Positions 22,998-31,262 of a stretch of 33,463 nucleotides of DNA are shown here, piece by piece. Numbering within the stretch: the stretch's first letter is position 1; each line of letters opens with the position of its first letter. Below the pieces are notes generated by a model that saw only the letters and a list, made by a program, of their open reading frames with translations, did not search any database and was not told where the DNA came from. The position numbers were made by a program, and so were the translations under genes. This DNA is from an uncultured Clostridium sp. (GTDB lineage: Bacteria > Bacillota > Clostridia > TANB77 > CAG-508), in the NCBI GenBank assembly GCA_946500265.1, contig CAMMVE010000016.1:1-33463 (forward strand). The letters are read 5' to 3'.

Positions 22998-23663
22998 ATG
23001 AAAAAAATATTAAAATTTATTAATTTTGGATTTATAAAGAGATTTTTGATAGTGTTAATTTTATTCTCCTTCTTTATATTTATATCAGCCGCTTCATATG
23101 TAAACGCAGTATCGGAAGACATTGCTCAAAGCGTTTTTAGGTTACATGTAATTGCCAATAGTGACAGTAAAGAAGATCAAGATTTAAAATACAAGGTTAG
23201 AGACAAAGTTTTAGAATATATGAACGAGATATCAATGGCTTGTTCATCAAAAGGAGAAGTAATATTACTTGCTAAAGAACATAAAGAGGAATTTAAAAAA
23301 ATTGCTGAAGATGTAATAAAAGAAAATGGATATGATTATACAGTAAACATTTCAATAGGGAATTTTGATTTTCCAACAAAAACTTATGGAGACATATCAT
23401 TACCAGCTGGAGAATACGATGCACTAAGAATAGAAATAGGAGAAGCCAAAGGGCAAAATTGGTGGTGTGTAATGTTTCCACCTCTATGCTTTGTAGATGT
23501 AACATCAGGTGTTGTACCAGATGAGTCTAAAGAAGTAATGAAAGAAAATTTGAACGATGAAGAATATAACCTGATTAGTGATAAAGAAAGCTCTGATATA
23601 CAATTTAAGTTTAGTTTAATAGAATTTTTCAAAGGAATAACATTTGCAAAAACTGGAGACTAA
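22998..23663 (+). CDS. spoIIR: Stage II sporulation protein R
   Basis: A 221-residue secreted signal protein made in the forespore that triggers SpoIIGA to process pro-sigma-E in the mother cell. Residues 15-38 are a signal/membrane segment (FLIVLILFSFFIFISAASYV). The hallmark RLHVIANSDSKEDQDLKYKV follows, then the PAGEYDALRIEIGEAKGQNW and WCVMFPPLCFVDV segments that define the family. Full length. RBS TGGAGGT before ATG. A 9-base hairpin straddles the stop codon. Confidence 0.95.
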   Translation: MKKILKFINFGFIKRFLIVLILFSFFIFISAASYVNAVSEDIAQSVFRLHVIANSDSKEDQDLKYKVRDKVLEYMNEISMACSSKGEVILLAKEHKEEFKKIAEDVIKENGYDYTVNISIGNFDFPTKTYGDISLPAGEYDALRIEIGEAKGQNWWCVMFPPLCFVDVTSGVVPDESKEVMKENLNDEEYNLISDKESSDIQFKFSLIEFFKGITFAKTGD

Positions 23664-23672
23664 CTCCAGTTT
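23650..23672 (+). terminator. Hairpin at the spoIIR stop
   Basis: AAACTGGAG (23650-23658) pairs with CTCCAGTTT (23664-23672); the loop holds the TAA stop. The T tract is weak (a T run only at 23682 on), so termination is likely but not certain. Confidence 0.55.
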
Positions 23673-23725
23673 ACATATTGCTTTTTCTTATTCATTTACG
23701 CTATCTATTTCTACAGCTTACAGTT

Positions 23726-25169
23726 CTACTTTACATAAAGCTGGACACGAAAGGAGAGGCTGGGATTGGAATCGCTAGGAGCACCAAAATAGCGACTGGC
23801 TGCATAGCTACTGCTAGAGGAGTAAGATCCTCCCCTAGTCACGCAAGAATTAATGCCATTGCTAGAGTACTCTGTAGTCCATTCCAAGCAATTACCAAGT
23901 AAATCATGGATATTACTATAATTGTCGTTTGTATCAACACCAGTATTTTTTCTACTACCTGTTCCTATATTTCCATAACTACTACTTGTTGTTGTTGCTA
24001 ATGTATATCCTGCACTATTTGTTTGACATATAAAATTTAATGCTGTATCCCATGCATAACTACTTATTAATTCACTTACTACTGAACTTTCTTCTCCATA
24101 CATTGCTTTTGCATTACTTTTTGTCATATATATTGTAACAGTTGCTCTTGGAATTTGATTATATTTACACACATTTCCTGTTCCCTGCTCATAACGTCCT
24201 ATATAAAATCCTCCATTTCCATCTGGATTTGCTTCACTTTTTGGACTTGCACTTGCTTTAAATACTGCAATTTGAGTGCTTACACCTGAACGGCTATCTC
24301 CTTCTCCATAATAATATGTTGATATTACACTATCTCCATTTACTTCTGTTGCTCCACTTGATGTAAATGTTCTTCTTGCTAAATTATTTGTTTTTGCTCC
24401 TGTACTCGTTTGATATGTTCCTGTTGGTATCCACACAAATTGATTTCCATTTGCATCTTCTATTACTATTCCTTCTTCTACACTTGTTCCACTTTCTGCA
24501 TCTAAATGGAATCCCCCAGGGATTACCACTGAATTTCCTTGGTCATCTTGTATTGTTGTTGTATCTCCAAACTCTGGTCCGTCTTGGTCTGGATTTGGCT
24601 TCGCTTCCTCTGTTGTTCCCGGTACACTTGGTCCTTGGGTACTTACTTTTACTTCTTCTGTTCCTGCATTCCCATATTTATCTTTTACTACTACTTTTAT
24701 TGTATATTCCGTTGATGACTGTAGTCCGGTATATGTTTTTGTATTTTCTGTTGTCGCTACTCCTTGTTGCACATTATCTAAGTAATAAGTATATGTTTCT
24801 TCTTCTGCTAACCCACTTTCATCTGTTGCAGTTACCGTTACTGTTATTGTATTTTCGGTCGAGCTAGTTTGCAGACTTATACTTGGTGGAGTTGTATCAG
24901 GCTCATCTGGCTTGTCTGGATTTTCTTCTCCACTTCCATCTCCCGACATGATATTTAAGTACTCACTTAGTAGAGTATTCATTTCTTCTCCTTCGGCTAC
25001 TACACTATTTTGTGCCATATCTTTTTCTTCTTGCGCTTTCTTTATTATCCCATCATCTCCGAAACACCGTACTTATTGTTACTGTTGATAAGATAATTAT
25101 TACTATTATTGTTATTACTAACGCAACTAATGTGATACCCTCTTGGGTTTTTATTATTTTTTTCTTCAT
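23726..25169 (-). pseudogene. Prepilin-like surface protein with FN3-like and sulfatase-modifying-factor domain, frameshifted
   Basis: ATG 25169 with RBS AAAGGAGAT starts a prepilin-type leader: KKKIIKTQEG then ITLVALVITIIVIIILSTVT, cut expected after Gly. After 36 codons one extra base (about 25061) throws the frame to a quick TGA; removing it gives GDDGIIKKAQEEKDMAQNSV and a 480-residue protein. Later parts: Asp/Glu/Pro linker (SGDGSGEENPDKPDEPDTTP), an FN3/Ig-like domain (about 90-170 of the restored protein), then a formylglycine-generating-enzyme/C-type-lectin-like domain (VWIPTGTYQ, GGFYIGRYEQG, LGNCLEWTTEY, TRGGSY, FRVQLYVK). The long downstream ORF (ATG 25018) lacks the leader and would not be exported. 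Inference: surface-displayed adhesin or binding protein, off in this sequence. Confidence 0.75.
23729..23857 (-). other. Candidate variable region at the 3' end of the lectin-like gene
   Basis: The last 43 codons are about 49% G+C by hand count (63 of 129 bases) in a genome that is otherwise very AT-rich. From TCT TAC onward nearly all codons end in C or T (NNY), coding GGSYSSSSSYAASRYFGAPS. A C-type-lectin-fold target, NNY-dominated codons after RGGS, and a G+C-rich end (CCTTTCGTGTCCAGC) are the known traits of a diversity-generating-retroelement variable region. No reverse transcriptase or template repeat is in the window. Confidence 0.45.
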
Positions 25170-25242
25170 ACTATTTTATCTCCTTTTTCTTTTCGTTCTA
25201 TATCGTAATATATTTCCTTATCTTACTCAGAAAAAGGACAAA

Positions 25243-25506
25243 CTACTTTCTTGTAGCTCGAGTTTTTCTTCTCTTTTTTTTTATTCTTGCTACTTTTTTA
25301 TAGCTTGTCCTTTTTATTTTTTCTATATCACAAATAAGACTTAATTTTATATCTTTTTTTAAGTCTTCTTTTATTTCTATTTTATTTAGTTCTTGCTTTA
25401 CGCAATTCTCTATAACCGATGTTTCTCCATTTGCTGTGCAAACATTTTTCTTTGTTCTGTAAAATCTCGATATATATAGGGCGTCAAGGCTTTCAGCGTT
25501 TTGCAT
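25243..25506 (-). CDS. Small protein, 87 residues, possibly frameshifted at an A9 tract
   Basis: ATG 25506 has RBS AAAGGAG twelve bases upstream and a good promoter at 25570-25598, so a transcript is likely. The product (MQNAESLDALYISRFYRTKK, then a Lys/Glu-rich helix) matches nothing I know. A run of nine A on the minus strand (25282-25274) precedes the last residues, which read KKRRKTRATRK; with eight A the end would be KKREEKLELQESSLSFF, a more ordinary acidic helix. It lies 73 bases upstream of the prepilin-like gene on the same strand and may be its operon partner. Confidence 0.5.
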   Translation of the reverse strand: MQNAESLDALYISRFYRTKKNVCTANGETSVIENCVKQELNKIEIKEDLKKDIKLSLICDIEKIKRTSYKKVARIKKKRRKTRATRK

Positions 25507-25569
25507 GTTTCTTTTTTTCTCCTTTGTATCTTGATTCGTTTATTAGTACTATACTTTTAGCATGTCTTT

Positions 25570-25598
25570 ATTCTACCCTAACCGCATTCCTTTTTCAA
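25570..25598 (-). promoter_or_regulatory. Sigma-A promoter of the small gene and prepilin-like gene
   Basis: Minus strand TTGAAA (25598-25593), 17-base spacer, TAGAAT (25575-25570), with the recurring AATAC flank before the -35 box. Confidence 0.6.
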
Positions 25599-25652
25599 GT
25601 ATTTTTTACAATTTTTTAACTTTTATAAATTGCAAAACAAACTTCGCCCCTA

Positions 25653-25681
25653 TTGTATTTTCTTTAAAAATGTGTTATAAA
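25653..25681 (+). promoter_or_regulatory. Sigma-A promoter of murA
   Basis: TTGTAT (25653-25658), 17-base spacer, TATAAA (25676-25681), 85 bases before the start codon. Confidence 0.55.
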
Positions 25682-25765
25682 ATATAGATAGAGTTTAAAT
25701 AAATTAGACTCTATTTTAATTTGCAATTAATTAAAAAATAGATAAATTTATTGGAGGAGAGTAGG

Positions 25766-27031
25766 TTGGAGAAACTAGTTATACAAGGAGGAACAAGGTT
25801 AAAAGGTGAAGTAACAATTAGTGGTGCTAAAAATGCAGCAGTAGCAATACTTCCTGCCACACTACTATTAAAAGGAATTTACACTATTAACAACTTGCCA
25901 AATATAAGCGATATAAAAATAACATGTGATATATTACAAGATTTAGGAGCTAAAATCACATGGGTAACACCAAATGAAATTACAATAGATACCAGAGAAA
26001 TTGATGGAAATGAAGCTCCTTTAGATAAAACAAGTAAATTTAGAGCTTCATATTACTTAATTGGTGCTATGCTTGGAAGAAGAGGTCAAATAGAAGTTGG
26101 CTTGCCTGGCGGATGTAATCTTGGTGCAAGACCAATTGATCAACATATAAAAGGGTTCGAAGCTCTTGGTGCAAAAGTTGAAGTCGGTCAAGGTAAAATT
26201 TCTGCCAAAGCAAAAAAATTAGTCGGAAATTCTATTTATTTTGATGTTGTTTCTGTTGGTGCTACTATAAATGTAATGCTTGCAAGTGTACTTGCTGAAG
26301 GAACTACTACTATTGATAATGCCGCCAAAGAGCCTCACATTGTTGATGTAGCGAACTTTTTAAACTCTATGGGAGCAGATATTCGTGGAGCTGGAACTGA
26401 TGTTATAAAAATTAATGGAGTTAAAGAACTAAGCCATCAAGGTACATATTCAGTTGTTCCAGATCAAATAGAAGCTGGTACTTTTATGGCTGCCGCTATT
26501 GCCACAAAAGGAGATATATTAATTAAAAATTGTATCTCTGAGCATTTAGACTGCATAACAGCTAAAATACTTGAAATTGGCGGAAATGTAGAAGACTTTG
26601 GTGATTCTATAAGAGTTTGGACAAATAAAAGACCAAATAAAGCAAATATAAAAACTTTACCATATCCAGGATTTCCTACAGATATGCAACCTCAAATGGG
26701 TGTTGTACTTTCAATTGCAGATGGTACAAGCATAATTAATGAGAGCATATGGGAGTCTAGATTCCAATACACAAATGAGCTAAATAACATGGGAGCTCAT
26801 ATAACCGCTCAAGGTAAAACCGCTGTATTCGAAGGTGTAAAAGAATTATCAGGAGCACCTGTATATGCAAGCGATTTACGTGCTGGAGCTGCTCTTTTAA
26901 TTGCAGGTATTGTAGCTAAAGGCACAACAGAATTATACAATATTTGTCACATAGATAGAGGTTATGAAAGAATAGAAGAAAAATTCAGAAATCTCGGTGC
27001 CAATATTGAAAGAGTAGATGAAGAAGCCTAA
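25766..27031 (+). CDS. murA: UDP-N-acetylglucosamine 1-carboxyvinyltransferase
   Basis: A 421-residue enzyme for the first committed step of peptidoglycan synthesis. The catalytic, fosfomycin-reactive cysteine is present as C117 in LPGGCNLGARPIDQHI. Other marks: GGTRLKGEVTISGAKNAAVA at the start, PGFPTDMQPQMGVVLSIADG and RYTNEL-like NEL segment, and the ending HIDRGYERIEEKFRNLGANI. Start codon is TTG 25766, seven bases after GGAGGA; the upstream in-frame TTG (25751) overlaps that RBS. Followed by walJ. Firmicutes often have two murA copies; which one this is cannot be told. Confidence 0.95.
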   Translation: MEKLVIQGGTRLKGEVTISGAKNAAVAILPATLLLKGIYTINNLPNISDIKITCDILQDLGAKITWVTPNEITIDTREIDGNEAPLDKTSKFRASYYLIGAMLGRRGQIEVGLPGGCNLGARPIDQHIKGFEALGAKVEVGQGKISAKAKKLVGNSIYFDVVSVGATINVMLASVLAEGTTTIDNAAKEPHIVDVANFLNSMGADIRGAGTDVIKINGVKELSHQGTYSVVPDQIEAGTFMAAAIATKGDILIKNCISEHLDCITAKILEIGGNVEDFGDSIRVWTNKRPNKANIKTLPYPGFPTDMQPQMGVVLSIADGTSIINESIWESRFQYTNELNNMGAHITAQGKTAVFEGVKELSGAPVYASDLRAGAALLIAGIVAKGTTELYNICHIDRGYERIEEKFRNLGANIERVDEEA

Positions 27032-27129
27032 ATATTTTAAATAATTTTCTTAATCAAGTATTATTCGTTTATTATTATGGTTTCATCATTTATGAAATAA
27101 TAAATATACAGAAGAAAATGGAGTTACTT

Positions 27130-27921
27130 ATGTTTAATTTTTGTAGTTTATATAGTGGAAGTTCTGGCAATTCACTACTTGTAGAAACTTCTAATACTAA
27201 AATATTAATAGATGCAGGCGAAAGTAGTAAAAAAATTGCTTGTGCACTTTCAGCTATGAGTATTGAGCCATCTAGCATTAACGCAATACTAGTCACACAT
27301 GAGCACAGCGACCACATAAAGGGTTTAGGAACCTTTTCTAAAAAGTATAATGTGCCAGTATTCGCAAATTCTAAAACATGGGATGCAATGCCTGAACAAT
27401 TTAGTAAAATTACTAGTGAGAATATTAAAAACTTCACAATTGAAGAAAACTTTGAAATTGGAGATTTGAAAATATACCCATTCAAAATACCTCATGACGC
27501 TGCTAATCCTTGTGGTTTTAATATAATGTATAATAACCAAAAAATTAGTATTGCAACAGATATCGGACATATGACATCAAATATTGCTCACAAATTGGAG
27601 GACAGTTCTTTTGTTTTATTAGAAGCAAATTACGACCCTGATATTTTAAAATGTTCTGCATATCCATATTCTTTAAAACAGAGAATAGCAGGTCCTAATG
27701 GTCATCTTGCAAATTTAGATGCTGGCAAAACAATATCATTCTTAATGAATAGTGGGCTTTCACAAGTTATGTTAGGACATTTAAGTAAGGAAAACAATTT
27801 CCCAGAACTAGCATATAAAACAGTGGTAAATGAACTTATAGATAACAAACTAGACTGTAATAAAATAAAAATAAATGTTGCTACTAGAAATGAACCAAGT
27901 CAAGTTGTAAAAATTTCCTAA
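27130..27921 (+). CDS. walJ: Metallo-beta-lactamase-fold hydrolase WalJ/YycJ
   Basis: A 263-residue MBL-fold protein of the YycJ/WalJ (VicX) family, a nuclease-like enzyme linked to the WalRK cell-wall regulon and to coordinating division with replication. Metal motif H57-E-H59-S-D61-H62 (VTHEHSDHIKGL), start FNFCSLYSGSSGNSLLVETS, then PHDAANPCGFNI, ATDIGHMT, LEANYDPDIL, GHLS. Length equals Bacillus YycJ (264). ATG 27130 follows TGGAG by six bases; 27118 lacks an RBS. The walRK genes are not adjacent; here it follows murA. Confidence 0.9.
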   Translation: MFNFCSLYSGSSGNSLLVETSNTKILIDAGESSKKIACALSAMSIEPSSINAILVTHEHSDHIKGLGTFSKKYNVPVFANSKTWDAMPEQFSKITSENIKNFTIEENFEIGDLKIYPFKIPHDAANPCGFNIMYNNQKISIATDIGHMTSNIAHKLEDSSFVLLEANYDPDILKCSAYPYSLKQRIAGPNGHLANLDAGKTISFLMNSGLSQVMLGHLSKENNFPELAYKTVVNELIDNKLDCNKIKINVATRNEPSQVVKIS

Positions 27922-27949
27922 AAGTATATTATTTCTTTTAGGATTTTTT
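27916..27949 (+). terminator. Intrinsic terminator of walJ
   Basis: TCCTAAAAG (27916-27924) pairs with CTTTTAGGA (27935-27943), followed by TTTTTTA. It begins inside the last codons of walJ. Confidence 0.85.
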
Positions 27950-28590
27950 ATTGTTTCTAAGTATTTTTTATCCATTTTTATATTTTTTATTTTGTATTGT
28001 TTTTGCATAATTTATATTTAAATTTATTTATAAATAATTGTAGAAGAAATAAGATGCTCAAGGAAATTGCCAAGAATTTTGTTTTGTTTAAAGTTTCTTG
28101 TATATTAAAGAATTATATACCCTTTTATATTTTTAGATTTAGGAATAGTTATCAATTTAATTATTTACTTATAAAAATTTTTTTCGGGGGCGAAATAATT
28201 AAATCGTTTAATTTTAAATTCTTATTTCCTCTACAAGATTAAAAACATGTTATAGCATTTGTTTTATTTTTTTAATTAATTTTATTGAAATTATTTTTAA
28301 AATTATCTTTTTTATTGGAAAAAATAGTGCTAAATTTATGATAATAAATATTAAGATTTTTAAAAACATTATTCTCCTTTCAACTAAATCTTTTCCATTT
28401 TAGTTTTTAATAAATTTTAGATGTTTTGGATTTTTAGCTTGTAGATTTTCAAGCTATTGGATTAAGATTTTTAAAATTTATATATTTTTAATTCCAACTG
28501 TATTTAATCTGTAATTTCTTAAAAATAAATTAATCGAAACAAATTATGGGTACATTTTAATACCATTTTTCACATTTGTCAACAAAAAGT
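27950..28590. other. AT-rich gene-free stretch
   Basis: About 640 bases of very AT-rich sequence with no credible ORF (an 81-codon frame at 27997 has no RBS and junk-like composition). Only small features: a 6-base hairpin AGCTTG/CAAGCT (28436-28455) and CGGGGGCG (28184-28191), a lone G+C-rich spot. Could be remains of a lost gene. Confidence 0.5.
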
Positions 28591-29121
28591 CTATGACAAA
28601 ATTCGACAAATGACCGTTGAAGCCACTATTCCCGCCACATCTGCAGCTAGCGCAGCTGCTAAAATTCCTCTAGTTTTTTTAATTCCTACGCAGCTTGTAT
28701 ATATTGCAATAGTATAAAAAGTAGTTTCAGTTGACCCCATTATTGTTGAAGTAATTAAACCTGAAAGCGTATCAACTCCATAATTTTGCATTATATCTGT
28801 TGCTACAGCCATTGATGCACTCCCAGAAATCGGTCTTAGTATTGCAAGAGGTGCTATTTCGCTTGGCATTTCTAATAAATTTGTAAATGGTGTAATTAAA
28901 TTTACCACTAAATCAATGAATCCAGAGCTCCTTAGAGCCCCTATTGCCAAGAAAATTCCAAGTAATGTAGGAAATAATTTGAATACTATCTCTATTCCCT
29001 CTTTACTGCCATCAAGGAAAACGTCAAAGACTTTGACCTTTTCTTTTAATCCATAAAAAACTATTATAAGAATAAAAATCGGAATTGCAGCACTAGAAAA
29101 ATAATTTATAATATTAGTCAT
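28591..29121 (-). CDS. spmB: Spore maturation protein B
   Basis: A 176-residue integral membrane protein with four or five helices, related to nucleoside-transport gate domains. In Bacillus SpmA and SpmB are required for full dehydration of the spore core. Seen: start IINYFSSAAIPIFILIIVFY, the loop DVFLDGSKEGIEIVFKLFP, then LAILRPISGSASMAVATDIM and GSTETTFYTIAIYTSCVGIK, which define the family. It follows spmA by six bases on the same strand. Confidence 0.93.
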   Translation of the reverse strand: MTNIINYFSSAAIPIFILIIVFYGLKEKVKVFDVFLDGSKEGIEIVFKLFPTLLGIFLAIGALRSSGFIDLVVNLITPFTNLLEMPSEIAPLAILRPISGSASMAVATDIMQNYGVDTLSGLITSTIMGSTETTFYTIAIYTSCVGIKKTRGILAAALAADVAGIVASTVICRILS

Positions 29122-29127
29122 ATCTAT

Positions 29128-29706
29128 CTATTTCACCTTTTTTATTAATATTTTCGTGACCGTTACTCCTACAATCGCAGCAACAATAGTAGCAAGCCAC
29201 ACAGGAATAATAATTGATGTTGGATTTTGAGAATTTAAAGAAGTTCTTATTGCAATAACATTTGTAGGTATAAGCTGAATCGATGCTGTATTAATCACAA
29301 TAAACATCATCATTGCATTAGAAAGTGTATCTTTTTTGGTGTTTTCTTTTTGCATTGTTTTCATAGCTTTTATTCCTAATGGTGTTGCGGCATTACCCAG
29401 TCCCAGAATATTAGCAATCATATTCATAGAAATTTCTTGCTTTGCACTTTCATTTCTTCGTAAATCTGGAAATAAGAAATTAATTAATGGTTTTAACCAG
29501 CCCGTCATCTTGTCAATTAAGCTTGTTTTTTTTACTATTTCCATTAGCCCATTCCATAAACAAATAGTTCCTAAAAAAGTAAGAGAAAGTTCAACTGCAT
29601 CAGAAAGTGATTCAAAAATCCCATTATTTACTTCATTAACTTTCCCAGTTAGCAATGCGTATACAAATGATAAAATAATAAAAATCGGCCATAATATATT
29701 TAGCAT
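29128..29706 (-). CDS. spmA: Spore maturation protein A
   Basis: A 192-residue membrane partner of SpmB, with nucleoside-recognition/gate fold. Start MLNILWPIFIILSFVYALLT, cytoplasmic loop VNEVNNGIFESLSDAVELSL, then NMIANILGLGNAATPLGIKA and MFIVINTASIQLIPTNVIAI, both conserved gate motifs. RBS AGGTGAAG before ATG. Forms a two-gene operon with spmB. Confidence 0.93.
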   Translation of the reverse strand: MLNILWPIFIILSFVYALLTGKVNEVNNGIFESLSDAVELSLTFLGTICLWNGLMEIVKKTSLIDKMTGWLKPLINFLFPDLRRNESAKQEISMNMIANILGLGNAATPLGIKAMKTMQKENTKKDTLSNAMMMFIVINTASIQLIPTNVIAIRTSLNSQNPTSIIIPVWLATIVAAIVGVTVTKILIKKVK

Positions 29707-29797
29707 ATTTTCTACTTCACCTGTCTAATATTATTCATGATAAAGCATTTTATGCTTAAAGTTTCTAATTACTAAGAAGCACTAGCCCAAAGCTTAA

Positions 29798-29842
29798 AAT
29801 GAAACTCGGGGACAGATTTAAATCTGTTCCAAGAGTCTCATT
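29798..29842. repeat. Intergenic hairpin repeat, copy 4
   Basis: AATGAAACTC ... GAGTCTCATT outer arms (29798-29807 with 29833-29842, one mismatch) and inner GGACAGATTT / AAATCTGTTCC arms. Sits in the gap between spmA and abrB, which are divergent, so here it is not at a gene end. Confidence 0.65.
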
Positions 29843-29896
29843 GACTTCAAGTCATGTGCCAATAAATTCTGGCCCCAATGGCATATTGTAGAATTT

Positions 29897-29903
29897 TGTC
29901 GAA
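29897..29903 (+). promoter_or_regulatory. Spo0A-box match upstream of the abrB promoter
   Basis: TGTCGAA within TTTTGTCGAATG, 30 bases upstream of the abrB -35 box. Repeats at 29976-29982. Confidence 0.5.
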
Positions 29904-29932
29904 TGATTTTAAGACTTTGTAGGAGCTTTCTG

Positions 29933-29961
29933 TTGCCTTTTATATTATTTTATGTTATCAT
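29933..29961 (+). promoter_or_regulatory. Sigma-A promoter of abrB
   Basis: TTGCCT (29933-29938), 17-base spacer, TATCAT (29956-29961), start of transcription expected near 29968, 39 bases before the ATG. Confidence 0.55.
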
Positions 29962-29975
29962 AGTAATGGGTTGTT

Positions 29976-29982
29976 TGTCGAA
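29976..29982 (+). promoter_or_regulatory. Spo0A-box match just after the abrB transcription start
   Basis: TGTCGAA within TTTGTCGAATT, about eight bases past the expected start. A protein bound here would block elongation, which is how Spo0A represses abrB in Bacillus. Confidence 0.55.
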
Positions 29983-30006
29983 TTATGTATTAAAGGGGAG
30001 GAATTT

Positions 30007-30276
30007 ATGAAATCAACAGGAATTGTTAGAAGAGTTGATGAACTTGGACGAGTTGTTATTCCAATAGAATTAAGAACACAATTTGGAATTGCTGTTAAAG
30101 ATCCTATTGAAATATTTGTAGACGGTACTAGCATTGTACTAAAAAAATATGAGCAAAGCTGTATTTTTTGTGGTAATACCGAAAACTTAAAAGAATTTAA
30201 AGGCAAATTAGTATGTGATAATTGCTCAAAAGAGATTTTTAAAGATGATACATATAATACAGGTAGTATTATATAA
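30007..30276 (+). CDS. abrB: AbrB-family transition-state regulator with zinc-ribbon tail
   Basis: An 89-residue DNA-binding protein. Residues 1-48 are the swapped-hairpin AbrB domain (STGIVRRVDELGRVVIPIEL, RTQFGIAVKDPIEIFVDGTS). Residues 52-73 hold C52-x2-C55-x14-C70-x2-C73 (CIFCG ... CDNC), a zinc-ribbon-like tail common in clostridial members but absent from Bacillus AbrB. ATG 30007 follows AGGGGAGG; the longer frame from 29971 is not used. Its setting beside rsmI is the same as in Bacillus (yabB-yazA-rsmI-abrB), which supports the assignment. Confidence 0.92.
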   Translation: MKSTGIVRRVDELGRVVIPIELRTQFGIAVKDPIEIFVDGTSIVLKKYEQSCIFCGNTENLKEFKGKLVCDNCSKEIFKDDTYNTGSII

Positions 30277-30311
30277 TAATAAGGCTGTTTTATTATATAC
30301 AACAATAAATT

Positions 30312-30351
30312 AACTTTTAAGCAATTACATACAAACTACTTAAAAGTTTTT
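30312..30351 (+). terminator. Intrinsic terminator of abrB
   Basis: AACTTTTAAG (30312-30321) pairs with CTTAAAAGTT (30339-30348), 10 perfect pairs with a 17-base loop, then T-rich sequence. Also lies between the convergent abrB and rsmI stops. Confidence 0.75.
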
Positions 30352-30411
30352 ATTGTTCTATTTCATATTTGTATCATAAAATACATATCAAGAAATAACT
30401 ATTTGATATCC

Positions 30412-31242
30412 TTAAATAAACTGCTTATATATTTCATTTCTTGGAACGTTTTTATTTTTCGCTATTCTTTTAATTATTTCTTTTTTCTCTAAGCCCTGTA
30501 ACTTGTAATAATTATACTGTTCTTCTATACTTTTGTTTACAATATCATCGGTTTCTTTTGTTATGCATAAATTAAGATCTAATAAAAGAACATATTCTCC
30601 TTTTATGATTTCTTTTTCACCCAGTCTATCTATTATTTCTGAAATTTTGCCTCTATTATATTCTTCATGTATTTTAGTTATTTCTTTTGCAAGTACGCAA
30701 TTAACATCTCCAATAAAGTTTAAAATATCCTGTAATGTTTTCAATATTTTATGGGGTGCTTCATATAAAATTACTGTTTTATTCTCCTTTTTTATTTTAT
30801 TAAGTGCATCTTCCCTATTTTTTTTATTAAGTGGTAAGAATCCATAGAATGCAAAAGATTTCGTGTTTAGTCCAGATACAATAAGTGCATTAATCAGAGC
30901 ACATGCCCCTGGTATTGGAATTACTTCAATACTATTTTTTATTGCCTCTTTAACAATTTCTTCTCCCGGATCAGAAATTCCAGGAGTTCCCGCATCAGTT
31001 ACTACTGCAATGTTTTGCCCCTCTAATAATTTGCTAATTAAAACATCAGATTTCACATCTTCATTATGCCTATGATAACTAATTAACGGCTTACTTATTT
31101 CATAATGATTTAATAATTTTAATGTATGCCTTGTGTCTTCTGCAGCTATAATATCTACTTCTTTTAAAGTATTTATTGCTCTAAAAGTAATATCTTCTAA
31201 ATTTCCTATTGGTGTTGCCACTAAATATAATTTTCCTAACAT
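30412..31242 (-). CDS. rsmI: 16S rRNA (cytidine-1402-2'-O)-methyltransferase
   Basis: A 276-residue SAM-dependent methylase of the tetrapyrrole-methylase fold that modifies C1402 of 16S rRNA. Marks: LYLVATPIGNLEDITFRAIN, then AAEDTRHTLKLLNHYEI, NIAVVTDAGTPGISDPGEEI, PIPGACALINALIVSGL, YEAPHKILKTL and AKEITKIHEEYNRG. Start at ATG 31242 is preferred, with GAAAGGAAAAG upstream; an in-frame ATG at 31263 overlaps the previous stop as TAATG and lacks an RBS. Operon with the methylase upstream. Confidence 0.94.
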   Translation of the reverse strand: MLGKLYLVATPIGNLEDITFRAINTLKEVDIIAAEDTRHTLKLLNHYEISKPLISYHRHNEDVKSDVLISKLLEGQNIAVVTDAGTPGISDPGEEIVKEAIKNSIEVIPIPGACALINALIVSGLNTKSFAFYGFLPLNKKNREDALNKIKKENKTVILYEAPHKILKTLQDILNFIGDVNCVLAKEITKIHEEYNRGKISEIIDRLGEKEIIKGEYVLLLDLNLCITKETDDIVNKSIEEQYNYYKLQGLEKKEIIKRIAKNKNVPRNEIYKQFI

Positions 31243-31262
31243 GTTTAGCACTTTTCCTTTCA

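Noticed and set aside
23726-23902. Active formylglycine-generating enzyme
   Set aside because: The domain has the fold motifs (VWIPTG, LEWT, RGGS) but its C-terminal catalytic stretch is Ser/Tyr-rich and variable-looking; a binding role is more likely.
27052-27062. Fifth AATCAAGTATT match downstream of murA as a promoter
   Set aside because: On the minus strand no acceptable -10 box lies 16-18 bases away and it would point into murA.
27997-28242. 81-codon ORF in the AT-rich gap
   Set aside because: No RBS, skewed to Phe, Leu, Asn as expected of AT-rich noncoding DNA.
28602-28608. Spo0A-box match at the end of spmB
   Set aside because: It is coding sequence for Cys-Arg-Ile at the spmB 3' end and lies near no promoter.
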